A stretch of DNA of 64,000 bases, taken from contig CAVQMU010000009.1 in assembly GCA_963713695.1 (NCBI GenBank), forward strand, positions 124,001 through 188,000, written 5' to 3'. Origin of the DNA: Rhodoblastus sp963713695 (GTDB taxonomy: Bacteria > Pseudomonadota > Alphaproteobacteria > Rhizobiales > Beijerinckiaceae). The stretch's first letter is position 1, and each line of letters opens with the position of its first letter. Below are positions 60,279-64,000 of this stretch, in pieces. Both the position numbers and the translations under genes were made by a program. The notes under the pieces are model-generated. The model ran no database searches. It was not told where the DNA came from and saw only the letters and a list, made by a program, of their open reading frames with translations.

Positions 60279-60419
60279 GGTCCACCTTTGCGCCCGTATC
60301 AGGGCTTGATCGCATCGTTCGCCGACTCGGGATTTGCCGGACTTGGCTTAATCAAGAGTTCGGCCTGGGGTAAAGTCGGCTTTAGCAAGCCCCGCGCCGG
60401 ATCGGCGCGGGTCGAAAAC

Positions 60420-60908
60420 TTAACGGTAGGGTGCGTCGGCGGCGATGTTGCGAGCGATTTCGCGCTCCCAGATCGCGCCATTGTCGAGCAGGCGCTGCTT
60501 GTCGAAGAACAGTTCTTCGCGGGTCTCCACCGCGAATTCGGAATTCGGGCCTTCGACAATGGCGTCCACCGGGCAGGCTTCCTGGCAGAAGCCGCAATAG
60601 ATGCACTTGGTCATGTCGATGTCGTAGCGCGTCGTGCGTCGCGTGCCGTCATTGCCGCGCGGCGCGGCTTCGATGGTTATGGCCTGCGCCGGGCAGATGG
60701 CCTCGCAAAGCTTGCAGGCGATGCAACGCTCTTCGCCGTTGGGGTAGCGGCGCAATGCGTGCTCGCCACGAAAACGCGGCGATTGCGGGTTTTTCTCGTG
60801 CGGATAGTTCAAGGTCGCCTTGGGCTTGAACAGGTAGCGCACCGAGAGGAAGAAGGCGCCGACGAATTCCCTCAGGAACAGCGCCTTGGCGGCGGTTACG
60901 ATTTGCAT
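60420..60908 (-). CDS. nuoI: NADH-quinone oxidoreductase subunit I
   Basis: 162 residues. It has two 4Fe-4S motifs, CIACKLCEAICP and CIYCGFCQEACP, which carry clusters N6a and N6b leading electrons to N2 and the quinone. YPHEKNPQSPRFRGEHALRRYPNGEERC is the usual N-terminal family stretch (shown in parts). The start at 60908 is set by family length. It lies 10 bases after nuoH; the 141-base gap to nuoJ is unusually wide for this operon. Confidence 0.95.
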   Translation of the reverse strand: MQIVTAAKALFLREFVGAFFLSVRYLFKPKATLNYPHEKNPQSPRFRGEHALRRYPNGEERCIACKLCEAICPAQAITIEAAPRGNDGTRRTTRYDIDMTKCIYCGFCQEACPVDAIVEGPNSEFAVETREELFFDKQRLLDNGAIWEREIARNIAADAPYR

Positions 60909-60918
60909 GGGCGCATCC

Positions 60919-61929
60919 TCACTGAGCGACTTTGCCGATGAATTCAAGCACGCCCGCGACAACCACCACGGCGACCAGCGAGATCGGCAGGAAAACCTTC
61001 CAGCCCAAGCGCATCAACTGGTCATAGCGGTAGCGCGGCACGAATGCCTTCACCATGGCGAAGAGGAAGAAGAACCAGCTCACCTTGAGCACGAACCAGA
61101 TCACGCCGGGAACCCAGGTGAAGGGCGCAATATTCACCGGGGGGAGCCAGCCGCCGAAGAACAGGATCGTCAACAGCGCGCACATGGTCACGATGGCCAC
61201 ATATTCGCCGAGCATGAACAGCAGGTACTGGCTGGCCGAATATTCGACCATGAAGCCCGCGACGAGCTCCAATTCGGCTTCCACAAGATCGAAGGGCGGC
61301 CGGTTGGTCTCGGCGAGGGCCGAAATGAAGAAGATCACGAACATCGGGAAGAGCGGCAGCCAGTACCAGCCGAACAGCCCGTATTTGGTGTTCTGCGCCT
61401 GCACGATGTCATTGAGGTTGAGCGAGCCCGCGCACAGCAGCACGGTGATGATGACAAAGCCGATCGAGACTTCGTAGGACACCATCTGCGCCGCCGAGCG
61501 GAGCGCCGCCAGGAACGGGTATTTCGAATTCGACGCCCAGCCGCCCATAATGACGCCGTAAACGCCGAGCGACGAAATAGCGAAAATATAGAGCACGCCA
61601 ACATTGATATTGGCGACCGCCCAGCCGTCGTTGACGGGGATGACCGCCCAGGCGGCGAGCGCCAGTGTCGCGGTGACCAGCGGCGCGATGAGGAAGACGC
61701 CCTTGTTGGCGCCGTCGGGGATGATCGGCTCCTTGACCAGGAACTTGATCATGTCGGCGAAGGACTGCCAGATGCCCCAGGGTCCCACGACGTTCGGGCC
61801 GCGCCGCAGCTGCACCGCCGCCCAGATTTTCCGGTCGGCGAGGATGTAATAGGCGACGATCACCAGCAGGACGACGAGAATCCCGAGGCTTTTGGCGAGG
61901 ATTATGAGGAGGGAGATCAGGAGGTCCAT
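60919..61929 (-). CDS. nuoH: NADH-quinone oxidoreductase subunit H
   Basis: 336 residues, eight membrane helices. DRKIWAAVQLRRGPNVVGPWGIWQSFADMIKFLVKE (in parts) is the family signature, and ALAETNRPPFDLVEAELELVAGFMVEYS (in parts) carries the acidic residues at the quinone chamber entrance. The subunit joins the peripheral and membrane arms of Complex I. Confidence 0.95.
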   Translation of the reverse strand: MDLLISLLIILAKSLGILVVLLVIVAYYILADRKIWAAVQLRRGPNVVGPWGIWQSFADMIKFLVKEPIIPDGANKGVFLIAPLVTATLALAAWAVIPVNDGWAVANINVGVLYIFAISSLGVYGVIMGGWASNSKYPFLAALRSAAQMVSYEVSIGFVIITVLLCAGSLNLNDIVQAQNTKYGLFGWYWLPLFPMFVIFFISALAETNRPPFDLVEAELELVAGFMVEYSASQYLLFMLGEYVAIVTMCALLTILFFGGWLPPVNIAPFTWVPGVIWFVLKVSWFFFLFAMVKAFVPRYRYDQLMRLGWKVFLPISLVAVVVVAGVLEFIGKVAQ

Positions 61930-61939
61930 GGTCTTATCC

Positions 61940-64000
61940 TCATTCCGCCGCTTGCGCGTGAACGCGGCTCTTCGCCAGCGCCGAGCATTCGGCCATGACT
62001 GAGGACGCGCGGGCGATCGGGTTGGTCAGGAAGAAATCGGAGATCGGCGACACGAAGGCCCCCTGCCCCGGCGTTCCCGCGGGCAGCGAGGCAAGCTTGG
62101 AGCCGTCCGCCGGCGTGAGCATGTCGATCTGCGCAAACAGCGGGAAGGCGGCGGTGAGCTTCATCCGCAGGGCGCTGAGCGAATCGAAGGGCAGCGGCTT
62201 CTCCAGAGCCCCCGACAGCGCCCGCAGTATCGCCCAGTCCTCGCGGGCGTCGCCCGGCGGGAAGGCGGCGCGGTCGGCCAGTTGCACGCGTCCCTCGGTG
62301 TTGACGTAGATGCCGGATTTTTCGGTGTAAGCCGCGCCCGGCAGGATCACGTCGGCGCGATGGGCGCCGCGGTCGCCGTGCGAGCCGATGTAAACCACGA
62401 AGGCGCCTGGTTCTACGACGATTTCGTCGGCGCCGATGAGGAAGGCGAGATCGAGCGCGCCGGCCTTGGCCATCTTTTCGGCGTCAAGGCCGCCCTCACC
62501 CGGCACAAAGCCGAGATCCAGCGCGCCGACGCGCGCGGCGGCCGTATGCAACACGGAAAGGCCGGTCCAGTCGCCCTTGGGCGACCCGAGCTTTGCGGCC
62601 AGCGCCAGAATGGCTGCGCCGTCTTCGCGGGCAAGCGCGCCCTGCCCGACCAGGATCAGCGGACGCTCCGCCTTGGCGAGAACCTCGCCGAAGCCTTCGC
62701 CGGAAGCGACCTTGGCCAAGGTGTCAGGGCCGGCGCCGAGATAATCATAGGCATAGGTCAGGTCGGCCTTTTCGCCGATCAGGCCAACCGGGAAATTGCC
62801 GCTCCGCCAGCGGCGGCGGATGCGGGCGTTCAGCACCGGCGCTTCCCAGCGCGGATTGGAGCCAACGATCAGCAACGCGTCGGCGCTGTCGATGCCTTCG
62901 ATGGTCGGGTTGAAAATGTAGGAGGAACGGCCGAGCGAGGGATCGAGCCTTGTTCCGTCCTGGCGCGCGTCGACGTTCTTCACGCCGAGCAGTTCCGCCA
63001 GCGATTTGGCGGCGAACAGCTCTTCAACGGTCGACAGGTCGCCGCCCAGAAAACCGATCTTCTCAGGCGCGGTCGCCTTGGCTTTCGCGGCGACGGCGGC
63101 GAAAGCCTCCCGCCAGCTCGCCGGGCGCAGCTTGCCGTCAACTCGCACGAAGGGGCGGTCGAGCCGCTGGACCTTCAGGCCATCGACGATCTGGCGCGTC
63201 TTGTCGGAAATCCATTCCTCGTTCACGGCGTCGTTGAGACGCGGCAGGATGCGCATGACCTCGCGGCCGCGCGTATCGACGCGGATCGACGATCCCAGCG
63301 CGTCCATCACGTCCACGCCGGGCGTCTTGTTGTATTCCCACGGGCGGGCGCGAAAGTTCTGCGGCTTGGGCAGCAGCGCTCCGACCGGGCAGAGATCGGT
63401 GACATTGCCCTGCAGTTCCGAGGTCATCGCCTGTTCGAGATAGGTGGTGATCTCCATGTCCTCGCCGCGGCCGATCGCGCCCATATCGGACGTGCCACAG
63501 ATTTCGGCGGTGAAGCGGACGCAGCGCGTGCAATGGATGCAGCGGGTCATCTCGGTCTTCACGAGGGGACCGATATATTTGTTTTCAACCGCGCGCTTGC
63601 TCTCGTGATAGCGCGAGCGATCGAGGCCGAAGGCCATGGCCTGGTCCTGCAGGTCGCATTCGCCGCCCTGGTCGCAGATCGGGCAGTCGAGCGGGTGGTT
63701 GATCAGCAGGAACTCCATCACCCCTTCGCGCGCCTTCTTGACCATCGGTGAATTGGTCAGCACCACGGGCGGCTCGCCGTTCGGGCCTGGCCTGAGATCG
63801 CGCACCGACATGGCGCAGGAGGCCGTCGGCTTGGGCGGCCCGCCCTTCACCTCGACCAGGCACATGCGGCAATTGCCGGCGACCGACAGGCGCTCGTGAT
63901 AGCAAAAGCGCGGGATTTCCTTGCCCGCCTCCTCGCACGCCTGGAGCAATGTATACTCCGGCGGAACGTCTACCTCGATACCGTCAACGATGATCTTGGC
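61940..64000 (-). CDS. nuoG: NADH-quinone oxidoreductase subunit G (N-terminus just outside the window)
   Basis: About 686 residues are visible; only the first one or few residues are missing at 64000, where the frame reads AKIIVDGIEVDVPPEYTLLQA. Cluster motifs: CYHERLSVAGNCRMCLVEV (2Fe-2S N1b), the CPICDQGGECDLQDQA stretch with His upstream (N5) and CIHCTRCVRF with later CPVGAL (N4). A molybdopterin-oxidoreductase-like domain without cofactor use follows. It passes electrons in the peripheral arm. The gene has no start codon in the window, so it is partial. Confidence 0.95.
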   Translation of the reverse strand, partial: AKIIVDGIEVDVPPEYTLLQACEEAGKEIPRFCYHERLSVAGNCRMCLVEVKGGPPKPTASCAMSVRDLRPGPNGEPPVVLTNSPMVKKAREGVMEFLLINHPLDCPICDQGGECDLQDQAMAFGLDRSRYHESKRAVENKYIGPLVKTEMTRCIHCTRCVRFTAEICGTSDMGAIGRGEDMEITTYLEQAMTSELQGNVTDLCPVGALLPKPQNFRARPWEYNKTPGVDVMDALGSSIRVDTRGREVMRILPRLNDAVNEEWISDKTRQIVDGLKVQRLDRPFVRVDGKLRPASWREAFAAVAAKAKATAPEKIGFLGGDLSTVEELFAAKSLAELLGVKNVDARQDGTRLDPSLGRSSYIFNPTIEGIDSADALLIVGSNPRWEAPVLNARIRRRWRSGNFPVGLIGEKADLTYAYDYLGAGPDTLAKVASGEGFGEVLAKAERPLILVGQGALAREDGAAILALAAKLGSPKGDWTGLSVLHTAAARVGALDLGFVPGEGGLDAEKMAKAGALDLAFLIGADEIVVEPGAFVVYIGSHGDRGAHRADVILPGAAYTEKSGIYVNTEGRVQLADRAAFPPGDAREDWAILRALSGALEKPLPFDSLSALRMKLTAAFPLFAQIDMLTPADGSKLASLPAGTPGQGAFVSPISDFFLTNPIARASSVMAECSALAKSRVHAQAAE

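Overview
The window is alphaproteobacterial, most likely from the Hyphomicrobiales (a Beijerinckiaceae/Methylocystaceae-like organism). The evidence is the high GC of the core genes, the Complex I order nuoG-H-I-J-K-L-M-N followed by birA, ribonuclease J, methylmalonyl-CoA epimerase and a DUF1467 protein (a typical Rhizobiales arrangement), and a molybdenum storage protein pair (mosB/mosA) close to the Azotobacter proteins. The exact genus cannot be read from this window.

Layout. (1) 1-975: the end of mosB and complete mosA. (2) About 1.1-17.9 kb: an accessory region. It holds a ParA/MinD-like ATPase with a deviant P-loop, an unknown gene, a frameshifted tyrosine recombinase, a GIY-YIG/DUF4357 protein behind a twin-hairpin leader, a MoxR-like AAA ATPase, a cytosolic 5'-nucleotidase, an SNF2 helicase coupled to a SWIM-finger protein, and a compact AT-rich four-gene operon (14132-17821). 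That operon encodes a HARE-HTH/Nudix-like/P-loop kinase fusion, a SAM methyltransferase, a SIR2 NADase-like protein and a HAM1/ITPase-like protein, and is the best candidate here for an undescribed nucleotide-signalling defence system. (3) 18124-41358: a 23.2-kb integrated phage-like element. It is bounded by a perfect 48-bp duplication of the 3' part of a tRNA-Lys(UUU) gene and has candidate integrase arm sites inside both ends. It encodes an integrase (frameshifted), AlpA-like regulator, AAA replication protein, terminase, portal, gpW-like connector, tail assembly genes and a tape-measure gene with an in-frame stop. I see no major capsid, prohead protease, lysis or tail-fibre gene. Its right third is a set of AT-richer cargo genes, including a HEPN/TIGR02391 protein and a DUF2806 protein. 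(4) 41.4-64 kb: core chromosome with tRNA-Lys, a CelD-like acetyltransferase, a polysaccharide deacetylase, a Spy-like periplasmic protein, heme A synthase (frameshifted), a glycine-rich Hint-domain protein, a GGDEF-EAL protein, and then the minus-strand block from a thioesterase through birA to the nuo operon.

How it works together. The nuo genes form one minus-strand operon for respiratory NADH oxidation, and heme A synthase serves the aa3-type terminal oxidase of the same chain. The accessory genes at 5.7-14 kb look like DNA-processing cargo of a mobile element, and the SIR2/HAM1 operon looks like a separately acquired defence cassette. Five genes (4326, 17158, 18390, 36117 and 44772), including the conserved heme A synthase, each appear to contain one extra base, always giving a +1 shift. 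Systematic assembly error is therefore as likely as real decay, and the encoded systems should not be written off as dead without resequencing.
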